Program-made: the position numbers and the translations under genes
Assembly: GCF_001548475.1 (NCBI RefSeq)
Contig: NZ_LRUJ01000006.1
Location: 113,341-177,340 of the forward strand
Reading direction: 5' to 3'
Length of the DNA stretch: 64,000 bases
Source: Bordetella hinzii LMG 13501
Lineage (GTDB): Bacteria; Pseudomonadota; Gammaproteobacteria; Burkholderiales; Burkholderiaceae_B
The notes under the pieces: model-generated
Told to the model about the DNA's origin: nothing
Database searches by the model: none
Seen by the model: only the letters and a program-made list of their open reading frames with translations
Shown here: positions 49,231 to 58,099 of the stretch, one piece after another
How positions within the stretch are numbered: position 1 is the first letter of the stretch
Layout: each line of letters starts with the position of its first letter

Positions 49231-49407
49231 AGAGGGCGTTAGCTGATAGGTGGATGAGGCTGGTCTCAATAAGATTCTTCTTATCTCATTTCCATTCAAG
49301 GCAACACCTGAAAGGGGATTTCCCTGTGCTGGGTCTTCTATTGTGGCGTCCGTCATCATGAATGGAAGCGAGAGCGATCTCCCTTAATTTTTCATGCGAA
49401 ATAAGCC

Positions 49408-50007
49408 ATGCATTCCATGCGAAAAACCCTGCTTCTGATTCCCCTGTTCGGCATGATCGGGGCGTCTCATGCCGCAGACGGCACTATCACGATCCGAGGT
49501 GAAATCGTTGACACCACTTGCAAGATCGAGGGCGCCGAGCCGCCCGCCAATATCGATGTCCGCCTGCCCAAGATATCCACGGCGGCGATCAAGAATGTCA
49601 ACGACACGGCCGGCGCGACAGTGTTCAACATCAACCTGAGCGAATGTCCCGCGGGCATTGATGGCCAGGATGTGCACATCTACTTCGAGCCGGGGCACAC
49701 CACGGACTATGCCACCCATACGCTGATCCCGTATCAGCTGGCGGCGGCCGACACCGCTGTCCCCGGCGCGGGTGCGGCGGGCACGCCCTACGAGCATCTG
49801 CGTATCGAGCTCACGGGCCTGGACGGCGTGCAGATCCCCATGGGCAGCACGCCGGATGTGCAAAAAGCGCTTGCAGGCAATACCTTCCGAGTGGCGGATA
49901 ACAACGCGACCGCGCGCTTTATCGCCCGTTACAAGCGAATATCTGACGGAGCCATTGCTCCGAGCCATGCCGGTACTGCCGTGCAGTTTTCCGTGATGTA
50001 TCCCTGA
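49408..50007 (+). CDS. fimA: Type 1-like fimbrial major subunit
   Basis: The 199-residue product has a signal peptide cleaved before ADGTITIRGEIVDTTCKIEG, the typical start of Bordetella fimbrins. The two cysteines (TTCKIEG and LSECPAG) form the pilin disulfide, and the chain ends VQFSVMYP with the aromatic penultimate residue used for chaperone recognition. An ATG at 49417 (MRKT) is an alternative start. In B. pertussis the gene at this place is a truncated relic; here it looks intact. It precedes the chaperone gene by 100 bases. Confidence 0.92.
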   Translation: MHSMRKTLLLIPLFGMIGASHAADGTITIRGEIVDTTCKIEGAEPPANIDVRLPKISTAAIKNVNDTAGATVFNINLSECPAGIDGQDVHIYFEPGHTTDYATHTLIPYQLAAADTAVPGAGAAGTPYEHLRIELTGLDGVQIPMGSTPDVQKALAGNTFRVADNNATARFIARYKRISDGAIAPSHAGTAVQFSVMYP

Positions 50008-50107
50008 CCCCGGGGCGGCAGTCACCCGTCTACGGCTTGGCTGGCGCCTCCCAGCGTCGTACTCCACACGCCGCGGTAGGCGACGGCACTTGTATTGGAT
50101 CCTGACC

Positions 50108-50896
50108 ATGAATATTTCAACGCAGCGCGTCATGCGCGGCGCGGGCGATGTCTTGCCTGCAGTAACGTTCTGGCGCCGCATCATGATGCGCGCATGCGCG
50201 GCCGCCCTGGGCCTGGCGGTGAGCACGGTAGCCCAGGCCAGCCTCGTGATCGAAGGCACTCGCGTGGTCTACAAGGCGGGCGCTCCTGAAGTGGTCGTGA
50301 AAATGACCAATGACGGCAATACGGCGTCGCTGATGCAGGCCTGGATCGATGACGGCCGGGCGGAGGCCACCCCCGATGAGATGAACGTGCCGTTCTTTTT
50401 GACGCCGCCCCTGGCTCGTGTCGAGCCGGGCAAAGGCCAGGCCCTGCGCATCTTTCACACCGAAGGCGGAAAGGCGCTGCCCCAGGACCGCGAGTCACTG
50501 TTCTGGCTGAATGTGCTGGACGTGCCGCCCAAGGCCGAGGGGGCCGAGGACGCCGGCGCCATCTTGCAGATCAGCGTGCGTTCACGCCTGAAGCTGTTCT
50601 ACCGTCCGAAGGGGTTGGCCGGTTCGGCCGAGACGGCGCCGGCATCGCTCGAGTTCAAGGTCGGTGCGAACGGCAAGCTCGCTGTGGCCAACCCGACACC
50701 GTACTACGTGAATCTGCGCGAACTGGCCTTTGGGCCCGAGAAGCAGCCTACGCGCAGCTATCCCGCGTTGATGATCGCGCCCTTCGGCAGCGAGACGCTG
50801 GACCTGGGCGGTAGCACGCCCCGCCAAATCCGTTACGCCGCCATCAGCGACCTGGGCTCCATCCATTTCTTTGAGCGGGAGGTGGGCAGGCACTAG
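50108..50896 (+). CDS. fimB: Periplasmic fimbrial chaperone (PapD family)
   Basis: The product is about 262 residues from ATG 50108, or 237 from 50183, each with a signal peptide ending AQASLVIEGTR. The PapD signature LPQDRESLFWLNVLDVPPK is clear, and there are two immunoglobulin-like domains. Fimbrial chaperones cap pilin subunits in the periplasm and pass them to the usher. The gene ends 19 bases before the usher gene. Confidence 0.93.
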   Translation: MNISTQRVMRGAGDVLPAVTFWRRIMMRACAAALGLAVSTVAQASLVIEGTRVVYKAGAPEVVVKMTNDGNTASLMQAWIDDGRAEATPDEMNVPFFLTPPLARVEPGKGQALRIFHTEGGKALPQDRESLFWLNVLDVPPKAEGAEDAGAILQISVRSRLKLFYRPKGLAGSAETAPASLEFKVGANGKLAVANPTPYYVNLRELAFGPEKQPTRSYPALMIAPFGSETLDLGGSTPRQIRYAAISDLGSIHFFEREVGRH

Positions 50897-50915
50897 CACG
50901 CCCGGGGGTCCGATC

Positions 50916-53420
50916 ATGGTTTTCAAATGCTTTCCCATCACGTTTCGGTCAGGCCTGTGGCCAGCCATCCTGGGCGCCACGCTGGCGTTGCAAGATGCGC
51001 GGGCCACGCCGCAACCCGAATTGCACGCCGACCTCCAGTTCGATCCCCGGATGCTGTGGGGATCGGCCAGCCAGGCCGACTTGCGGCGTTTTGCGCGGCG
51101 CAATGTACTGGAAGCGGGAGGGCATCAGGTCGAGGTCTTGCTCAACGGCGCGCGCGCCGTGCCCATGCTGGTGCGTTTCCGCGATCCGCCGCCGCAGCGT
51201 GACTTCGCGGACGCGCGTGCCTGCTTCGACCAAGGGCAGCTGGAAACGTTGGGGGTCAATCTGGATGCGCTGGACCCGGGACTCCGGGCTGAGTTGGCAG
51301 CTGGTGCTTGTGTCGGCGTGACGGAGATCTACCCGGATAGTGTGGAGAGTTATGACTTTTCCACGGGGCAGTTGTCGATCAGCGTGCCCCAGGCCTATAT
51401 ACGTAATCGTTATCAACGCGACATTTCGCCCGACCAGTGGCAGGCCGGCGTGACGGCCTTCCGTAGCAACTACAGCTATAGCTATAACCACTACGCTTTC
51501 AAGGGCGGCTCGTTCCAATCGTTTACGGGCCTGCTTGACAGTGGCTTGAACGTGGGCGGCTGGTATCTGCGCAATAGCGCCTATTTCAGCCACTCGGGCG
51601 GCCGAACCGATTTCCGCTCGCAACGCACGAGCCTGCAGACGGATATCCCGTCCTGGCGCGCGCGGCTGGTGCTGGGCGACATCTATTCCGGCTCGGAGTA
51701 CTTCAGCCCCTACAAGATACGGGGCGTGATGCTGTCCACGGACCCCGCCATGTTGCCGTATTCGGAGCGGCTCTATCGGCCCACCGTGAGAGGCGTCGCG
51801 GCCAGCCAGGCCACGGTCCGTATTCTGCAGGCCAATAGTGTCATCTATCAGGGCAGTGTCGCGCCCGGTCCGTTTGCCATCGACGATTACTCTCCAATGG
51901 GATACGGCGGCGACCTGACCGTGGTCGTGACCGAGGCCAATGGATCGGTTCAGCGCTTTACGGTTCCGTTTGGCAATGCGGTGCGCCTGATCCGCAAGGG
52001 CCAGCTCCAGTATGCCCTGAGCGGCGGGCGTTATGCGGGCGGCCAGCGCACGGCGGTCACGCCCTGGGTGGCGCAGGCGAGCGGCCGGTGGGGCGTGCAC
52101 GACGGCGTCAATCTGTATGGGGGCCTGCTTGCCGCCGGCCAGGCCTATGCCGCCATGGCGATAGGCGCCGCTTTCAACACGCCGGTCGGCGCGGTCAGCC
52201 TGGATACCACCTGGGCGCGCGCGCGCCCCATGGAGCGGGCCGATTCTTTCGGCACGAGCTATCGCCTTTCCTACAGCAAGACGCTCGAGCCCACGCGGAC
52301 CGTCGTGCGCCTGGCGACCTTGCGTTATTCCTCCGAAGGATTCTGGACGCTGTCCGATACCCTCTCGCGCGGATTCCCGGCCCTGCGCGCCGGACGGCCA
52401 CGGGGCGAGTTCAACCTGGCATTGAGCCAGCCGCTGGGCGGCTACGGCAGTCTTTACCTGTCGGGGGCCTTGCGCAATTACTGGCGTTCGGCGGCCAGGC
52501 AGACGCAATGGGAGCTGGGCTACAGCACGCGCATCAAGGGTGTCGGGGTGTCGCTGAGCGCGACGTCCAGCAACGGCAGCTTCGGCCGCGACCAGCAGGT
52601 CATGTTGAACTTCGCCATCCCCCTGTCGGGCGGAGGCGCCATCCGGAGCAGCGTATTGCAGCAGCGCAATCGCGGCAATACGCAGCGCGTCTCGTATGAC
52701 GCCACGGTTGGCGAGCGGCGCTCCCTGTCGTACGGCATTGATGTAACGCGCAATGATGACAACGGCACGGGTTATGGGTTCAACGCCAATTACCTGGGGC
52801 GCTATGGACAGATCGCCGGCGCGCTCAACCGGCAACAGCATGGCACGCAGGTCGCGGTCAACGGCAGCGGCGGGATTGTCGCGCATGGCGGTGGCGTGAC
52901 ATTGGGACAGCTGCTGCCCGACAGCATCGGCCTGATCGACGCGCGGGAGGCCGGCGGCGCGCAGATTTCCAATATGAGCAATGCGAGCTTGAACAGCAAG
53001 GGTTATGGCCTGGTGCCGCTGTCACCCTATTCGCTCAATGAAGTGCAGCTATCCCCCGAGAGCCTGTCTCTGGACGTCGAACTGCAATCCACGGTGGAAG
53101 AGGCGATCCCGCGTGCGGGCGCCGTGGTGCCCCTGGTATTCAAGACGCGCCGCGAACGTTCGGCGCTGCTGGTGATCGATGAGTCTTATCGCGCGCGCCT
53201 GCCCTTTGGCAGTCCCATCACGGACGGCGCCGGCAACACCCTGGGGACGGCGGGGCAGGGCGGGAGGGCCTTGCTGCGCGGTCTGCCGGAAGACGGCCAA
53301 CTCGAGGCGCGCCTGAACGATGGCGCGGTCTGCCGCACGCCCTACAACCTGAATGACAAGTCCGGAACCGGCGAGGGCGGCCTGCCCGTCATCGCCATGC
53401 AATGCGAGACCACCCCATGA
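50916..53420 (+). CDS. fimC: Fimbrial outer-membrane usher
   Basis: The 834-residue product has a signal peptide and a usher N-terminal domain (ELHADLQFDPRMLWGSASQADLRRF), a 24-strand beta-barrel region with a plug and two C-terminal domains. The C-terminus has paired cysteines (AVCRTPYN...IAMQCETTP). It accepts chaperone-subunit complexes and exports the fimbria through the outer membrane. The ATG at 50916 was chosen over the in-frame TTG at 50871, which lies inside the chaperone gene. The stop overlaps the adhesin start (ATGA). Confidence 0.94.
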   Translation: MVFKCFPITFRSGLWPAILGATLALQDARATPQPELHADLQFDPRMLWGSASQADLRRFARRNVLEAGGHQVEVLLNGARAVPMLVRFRDPPPQRDFADARACFDQGQLETLGVNLDALDPGLRAELAAGACVGVTEIYPDSVESYDFSTGQLSISVPQAYIRNRYQRDISPDQWQAGVTAFRSNYSYSYNHYAFKGGSFQSFTGLLDSGLNVGGWYLRNSAYFSHSGGRTDFRSQRTSLQTDIPSWRARLVLGDIYSGSEYFSPYKIRGVMLSTDPAMLPYSERLYRPTVRGVAASQATVRILQANSVIYQGSVAPGPFAIDDYSPMGYGGDLTVVVTEANGSVQRFTVPFGNAVRLIRKGQLQYALSGGRYAGGQRTAVTPWVAQASGRWGVHDGVNLYGGLLAAGQAYAAMAIGAAFNTPVGAVSLDTTWARARPMERADSFGTSYRLSYSKTLEPTRTVVRLATLRYSSEGFWTLSDTLSRGFPALRAGRPRGEFNLALSQPLGGYGSLYLSGALRNYWRSAARQTQWELGYSTRIKGVGVSLSATSSNGSFGRDQQVMLNFAIPLSGGGAIRSSVLQQRNRGNTQRVSYDATVGERRSLSYGIDVTRNDDNGTGYGFNANYLGRYGQIAGALNRQQHGTQVAVNGSGGIVAHGGGVTLGQLLPDSIGLIDAREAGGAQISNMSNASLNSKGYGLVPLSPYSLNEVQLSPESLSLDVELQSTVEEAIPRAGAVVPLVFKTRRERSALLVIDESYRARLPFGSPITDGAGNTLGTAGQGGRALLRGLPEDGQLEARLNDGAVCRTPYNLNDKSGTGEGGLPVIAMQCETTP

Positions 53421-54523
53421 ATACTGTCTATCTCCGCTGCCTGCGCTACCTCGGGCTGGCCGTTTCGTTGTCTGTCGCGATGGCGCGCCCGGCGCACGCG
53501 CTTTTCGATGCTCCGCCCTCGGATTGCATAACGTCGTCGAACTTCATCGTCAATCCCACGGGCGGTGAAGTCCGGGTCACGCCTGAAACCCCGTTGGGGG
53601 CGGGGGTCAGTCCGCCGACTTTCGTCCGCAGTGTCGTGGCGGCTTTCTGCGATTACGACGTGGGCGACGAGGAGGCGGCCGCGGCGCTGGATGGCACGCC
53701 CTTGGCCTTGGTCATGGAGGCCAGTTCCTTGTATCCGCAAGTGGAAAGCCCCTACGGCGTAATGATCGGCCTGCCGCGCATCACCGACGCTATCGGCGTG
53801 GCCCTGCAGGTGGTGTCGGGCAATGGCCAGCCGGTTGTCGCGGGCCAGAAGGAGTGGGTCATCGGCACCGACGGCGAAATTGGCTACTTCTTCGAAGAGG
53901 GCCGCGTCAGGATGCAGACACCCAGAACGCAAAGCCTGGTCTATCGCATGACCAAGATCGCCCAAACCAGCATGCCAGGTCGCAGGCTCATTGGCGGCTA
54001 TCCCAATATTTTCACCGTCAAGTGGGTGATCGGCTATGGCACGCCCGAGGCCAAGGTGCTGGGCCGCACCGTGGTCGATATGAACATCGGGTCAGTGTTG
54101 GCCGTGACCGCGCAAGGTTGTCGCTATGAGAACGTCATTCAGACCCTGGCCCGGGTGCGACGCGCGGAGTTCCACGGGGTAGGGACCACCCTGGCAGAGA
54201 CGCCTATCGAAGTGCCCATCACCTGCTATGGCGCGCCCAGCGTGAATTTCTCCATCACACCCCGCCATCCCTATGACGCAGTGCCCGGCATGGGCCTGGC
54301 CGACGATGGCCGCGGCAAGGGTGTGGGCGTGCAACTGCTCAAAGACAGCAGCGGCGACGTTCCCTGGGACTTCTCATCGATTCGCCCCTTGGACGAGGCC
54401 AAGGAGACCAGGAACGTCGTGAGGATTCCTATTCCCTTGCGTGCGCGCTATTACCAGATCGAACGCGATGTCAATCCCGGTCGCTTGCAGGTCGTCTACA
54501 CCTTCACTTTGACCTATGACTAA
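53417..54523 (+). CDS. fimD: Fimbrial tip adhesin, FimD-like
   Basis: The 368-residue product has a signal peptide ending PAHALFDA. Cysteines lie at SDCITSS, AFCDYD, QGCRYEN and ITCYGAP; the last half (about residues 225-368) looks like a pilin domain ending VVYTFTLTYD. The two-part layout and place (after the usher) are those of FimD, the minor tip adhesin. The sequence from residue 50 to 210 is the likely receptor-binding domain. Its start overlaps the usher stop and its end overlaps fhaC by eight bases. Confidence 0.9.
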   Translation: MNTVYLRCLRYLGLAVSLSVAMARPAHALFDAPPSDCITSSNFIVNPTGGEVRVTPETPLGAGVSPPTFVRSVVAAFCDYDVGDEEAAAALDGTPLALVMEASSLYPQVESPYGVMIGLPRITDAIGVALQVVSGNGQPVVAGQKEWVIGTDGEIGYFFEEGRVRMQTPRTQSLVYRMTKIAQTSMPGRRLIGGYPNIFTVKWVIGYGTPEAKVLGRTVVDMNIGSVLAVTAQGCRYENVIQTLARVRRAEFHGVGTTLAETPIEVPITCYGAPSVNFSITPRHPYDAVPGMGLADDGRGKGVGVQLLKDSSGDVPWDFSSIRPLDEAKETRNVVRIPIPLRARYYQIERDVNPGRLQVVYTFTLTYD

Positions 54524-56294
54524 GACTGCTATTTTCCATGGAGTGCGGCCGTGTCCGGCCTTGACGCTAGGGTTGGCCCTGATGGTGCCGGCCTGGTCTG
54601 CGATGGCCCAGGAGGCGCCGCCCCAACGCCCTTTCGTCCCGCCTTCCGGCCAACAGCCGCTTACCCCCGGTCAGCGGGACTTGAACATCGACCAGAACCG
54701 TTTCGAGCGCGAGCTGCAACAGCAGCATATCGACCGTGCGCTGAACCAGCCGCACGGGACCCGGCTGGAGGCCCCGGAAGCGCCTGCCGGACCGGATGTC
54801 ACCGAACCCGGCCATACGGTCACGCTGACCGGTGTCGATCTTGACTTCGGACCCCAACCGCGGCTGTTCGACGTGGAGCCGTTGGTTCAGGCCTATCTGC
54901 ATCATCCTATTGGCAACCAGGGCGTGTTCAACCTGGTGCGAGCGCTGACGGCGCGGCTGTATGAGCTTGGCTATGTCACTTCCAACATCGCCTTGGGCAA
55001 GCCCGCCGCGGTGGAGGGCCGCCTGAAGTTGCACGTCAACTGGGGGCGTATCAAGGGCTGGCGCATCAATGGCCAGTCCATCGAAGGATGGCGCGAGCGG
55101 GCGATGGTGGGCTGGGCCATGCCCAACTGGGAAGGCGCCATTCTCAATATCCGGGATATGGACCAGGCCATCGAGAACATGAACAACGGCTTCAAGCAGG
55201 TGACGGTGACCATCGCGCCGGCTGAAGACTACGGTTATTCATACCTCGATCTGACGATGCAGCGCGCGGCATGGGCGCGATTTTCGGTGGGCAGGGATAA
55301 TTCCGGCCTCGGCACGCCCGGCCAGGGCAGGGACAAATACAACGTCTCGGTGGGCATGGGCGATCTGCTGGGCATCAACGACGCGCTCCAGCTATTCACG
55401 AGCCGCCGCTATTTTGCCGACGCCAGCCACGACGGCGAACAATCCTATGATCTCGCCTATCGCGTTCCGCTTGGCTACACGCGCATCGACCTGCAGGCCG
55501 GCTACAGCAGCTACAAGAGTCTGCTTCGGGCCCACGGCCTGGCCTATCAATCGGCCGGGAACTCGCGCAGCCTGGGCTTGCGGGTCACGCGCACCGTCTA
55601 CCGCGATGCGACGACGCAATTCAGCCTGTACGGCGGCCTGAAGACCCGCCAGAACAAGAATTACCTGGCCGGCACTTTGCTGGCCATCAGCAGCAAGCAC
55701 TACAGCGACGGCACGCTGGGCGCGCAGTGGAGCAAGCAGCATGGGCGGCACGCCATGTTCGCGGACCTGTCCTGGAACCGCGGACTGGGCATCAACAATG
55801 GCCAATACTCGGCCTTCAGCCCGACGCACGCCAATGCTTATGCTTCCCGGGTCAATGGCATCCTGTCATGGCAAGCCAACTTCGCGCCGCGCGGCCACTT
55901 GCTGACGGTGCAATCCCAGCTGGGGTTCCAGTACTCGCGCCAGATGCTGCTCAACAGCTACCAGCTGACGCTGGGCGACGAGTACACTGTGCGCGGCTTC
56001 AGCCGCCTCGGCTCGCAAAGCGGGGACAAGGGCGTCTATCTTTCCAACACGGTCTCGGCGCCCATGAGCCTGCCAGGGTCTGGCGGCGTCCGGCTCGCGC
56101 CCTTCGTGGGTCTGGACGCGGGCGTGCTCAAGAACAACAACGAGGGCGCCCGCGCGGTGAATATCGCGGGCTGGGCGGCCGGCCTGCGGGTGAATACCCC
56201 TTACTGGAATGTGTCGGCGACCTATGCCAAGCCGATGTGGTCGCCCCTGCCCAAGAAGCCGCTGTGGTACATCAATACCTCCGTCGTCTTCTAG
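54516..56294 (+). CDS. fhaC: Two-partner secretion transporter FhaC (TpsB)
   Basis: The 592-residue product has a signal peptide, an N-terminal plug helix and Gln-rich linker, two POTRA domains (TGVDLDF...; GWRINGQSIEGWRERAM) and a 16-strand Omp85 barrel. The conserved barrel loop motif EYTVRGFSRLGSQSGDKGVYLSN is present, and the chain ends in Phe (INTSVVF). It secretes the FhaB-like protein across the outer membrane. It overlaps the adhesin gene by eight bases and so is part of the fimbrial transcript rather than of fhaB. It is convergent with the TRAP genes. Confidence 0.96.
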   Translation: MTKTAIFHGVRPCPALTLGLALMVPAWSAMAQEAPPQRPFVPPSGQQPLTPGQRDLNIDQNRFERELQQQHIDRALNQPHGTRLEAPEAPAGPDVTEPGHTVTLTGVDLDFGPQPRLFDVEPLVQAYLHHPIGNQGVFNLVRALTARLYELGYVTSNIALGKPAAVEGRLKLHVNWGRIKGWRINGQSIEGWRERAMVGWAMPNWEGAILNIRDMDQAIENMNNGFKQVTVTIAPAEDYGYSYLDLTMQRAAWARFSVGRDNSGLGTPGQGRDKYNVSVGMGDLLGINDALQLFTSRRYFADASHDGEQSYDLAYRVPLGYTRIDLQAGYSSYKSLLRAHGLAYQSAGNSRSLGLRVTRTVYRDATTQFSLYGGLKTRQNKNYLAGTLLAISSKHYSDGTLGAQWSKQHGRHAMFADLSWNRGLGINNGQYSAFSPTHANAYASRVNGILSWQANFAPRGHLLTVQSQLGFQYSRQMLLNSYQLTLGDEYTVRGFSRLGSQSGDKGVYLSNTVSAPMSLPGSGGVRLAPFVGLDAGVLKNNNEGARAVNIAGWAAGLRVNTPYWNVSATYAKPMWSPLPKKPLWYINTSVVF

Positions 56295-56305
56295 GGGGCA
56301 GGGCG

Positions 56306-57601
56306 CTACATATTCTGCGGCAGCCAGGTGGCGATGCCAGGCAGATAGTAGAGGATGAGCACCGCCAGGATCATCAGGAAGAACATGGGCAGCGAGGCCC
56401 GGGCGATATAGGGGAGTTCGCGTCCGCTCATGCCCGACAGCACGAAGAGATTGAAGCCCACCGGCGGCGTGATCTGGGCCATCTCGACCACGAAAACGAT
56501 GAAGATGCCGAACCAGATGAGATCGATGCCGGCGGCTTGCACCGTGGGCAGCAGCACGCCCATGGTCAGCACCACGATGGAGATGCCGTCCAGAAAGCAG
56601 CCGAGGATGATGAAGAACACCATCAGCGCCATGATGAGGCCGAACTGCGACAGGCCCAGTCCGCCTATCCATTCGGCCAGCGCGCGCGGCAGGCCGATAT
56701 AACCCATGGCCAGCGTGAGGAATTGCGCGCCCGCCAGGATAAGGGCGATCATGCAATACAGCCGCGTGGCGCCCATGAGCGACTGCATGAAGGATGAGCG
56801 GTTCAGCGAGCCTTGCAGGGCCGAGAGCACCAGGGCGCCCACGACGCCGACCGCCGCGGCTTCGGTGGCCGTGGCGATACCCGTGTAGATCGAGCCCAGC
56901 ACGGCGCCGATGAGCAGGACCACGGGGATCAGATGGCGCGATTGCGCCAGCTTCTGGCGCAGGCTCATGCCGGGATCGGCCGCGGGGACTTCCTTGGGGT
57001 TGCGGATGGCCCACCAGGCGATATAGCCCATGAAGAGCAGCGCCAGCAAAATGCCGGGAAAGATGCCGGCCATGAAGAGCCGCGCGATGGAAACGTCGGC
57101 CGCCACCCCGTAGACGATCATGATGATGGATGGCGGGATCAACAGGCCCAGGGTGCCGGCCCCGGAGAGCGTGCCCAGGATCTTGGCTTCGGGGTAGCCG
57201 CGGCGCGTGAGCTCGGGGATGGTCATCTTGCCCACGGTGGCGCAGGTCGCCGCCGACGAGCCCGAGACCGCCGCGAAGATGGCGCAGCCGATCACATTGG
57301 TATGCAGCAGCCGGCCCGGCAGGCGGTTGAGCCAGGGCGCCAGCCCCTTGAACAGGTCTTCCGACAACCGGGTGCGGAACAGGATCTCGCCCATCCACAG
57401 AAAGAGCGGCAGCGCGGTGAGGGTCCAGCTGGAAGCCGCGCCCCAGATGGTGACGGCCATGGCGTCGCCGGCCGGACGGCTGGAGAAAATCTCCATCCCG
57501 ATCCAGGCCGTGCCCGCCAGTGTCAGGCCGACCCAGACTCCGCCCGCGAGCAGGGCGAAGATGGAGACGACCAGCATGGTGATGACGAAGATTTCATTCA
57601 T
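56306..57601 (-). CDS. dctM: TRAP transporter large permease subunit DctM
   Basis: The 431-residue product has about 12 membrane segments and DctM family motifs: GMEIFSS, SGSSAATCATVGKMTIPEL and ATATEAAAVGVVGALVL. It is the channel of a sodium-driven TRAP importer. The start overlaps the dctQ stop by eight bases. It is the last gene of the dctPQM group and is convergent with fhaC, 11 bases apart. Confidence 0.94.
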   Translation of the reverse strand: MNEIFVITMLVVSIFALLAGGVWVGLTLAGTAWIGMEIFSSRPAGDAMAVTIWGAASSWTLTALPLFLWMGEILFRTRLSEDLFKGLAPWLNRLPGRLLHTNVIGCAIFAAVSGSSAATCATVGKMTIPELTRRGYPEAKILGTLSGAGTLGLLIPPSIIMIVYGVAADVSIARLFMAGIFPGILLALLFMGYIAWWAIRNPKEVPAADPGMSLRQKLAQSRHLIPVVLLIGAVLGSIYTGIATATEAAAVGVVGALVLSALQGSLNRSSFMQSLMGATRLYCMIALILAGAQFLTLAMGYIGLPRALAEWIGGLGLSQFGLIMALMVFFIILGCFLDGISIVVLTMGVLLPTVQAAGIDLIWFGIFIVFVVEMAQITPPVGFNLFVLSGMSGRELPYIARASLPMFFLMILAVLILYYLPGIATWLPQNM

Positions 57602-58094
57602 GGGTTTGCTGCGAAGTGGCGGCGGCCTGGCCGCGCAGGCGCCGGATCAGTTCATCGATCAGGGCGACGAAGAAAAGCACGGTGCCCACGGCCATGGTGA
57701 TTTGGGGAATCCACAGCGGCGTGGCGTCGTTGGACGTCGACACGTCATTGAAGAGCCAGGAGTCGTGGGTGAGTTTGATGCTGAAATAGGCAAAGGCGGC
57801 CGACAAGAGCACGCCGACGGCCAGCGCCGCGATGTCCAGCCGCCGGCTATTGGCCGGCGACAGCGAGTTCAGGAGCAGCGTGACGCGGATATGTTCGCCG
57901 TGCTTGAAGGTGCTGGCCAGGGCCAGGAAACCCGCAGCGGCCATGAAGTATCCGGCATAGGCGTCCGTGCCCGGGATATTCAGGCCCAACTGGCGGGCGA
58001 TGATGGCGGCCAGCACGGAGACCAGCACGCCGATGGTGCACAGGCCGGCCAACAGGCCGGCCGCGCCGTACAGGGTATCGAGGAAACGGCGCAT
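57594..58094 (-). CDS. dctQ: TRAP transporter small permease subunit DctQ
   Basis: The 166-residue product has four membrane segments with the DctQ pattern AGYFMAAAGFLALASTFKHGEHIRVTLLLNSL. It is the small membrane subunit linking DctM to the receptor. Its neighbours dctP (six bases upstream) and dctM (overlapping) complete the set. Confidence 0.92.
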   Translation of the reverse strand: MRRFLDTLYGAAGLLAGLCTIGVLVSVLAAIIARQLGLNIPGTDAYAGYFMAAAGFLALASTFKHGEHIRVTLLLNSLSPANSRRLDIAALAVGVLLSAAFAYFSIKLTHDSWLFNDVSTSNDATPLWIPQITMAVGTVLFFVALIDELIRRLRGQAAATSQQTHE

Positions 58095-58099
58095 GGATG

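Noticed and set aside
49134..49407. C-tract of the phase-variable Bordetella fim promoter type
   Set aside because: No run of more than a few C residues is present in the region before fimA, so slippage control of this promoter is not supported.
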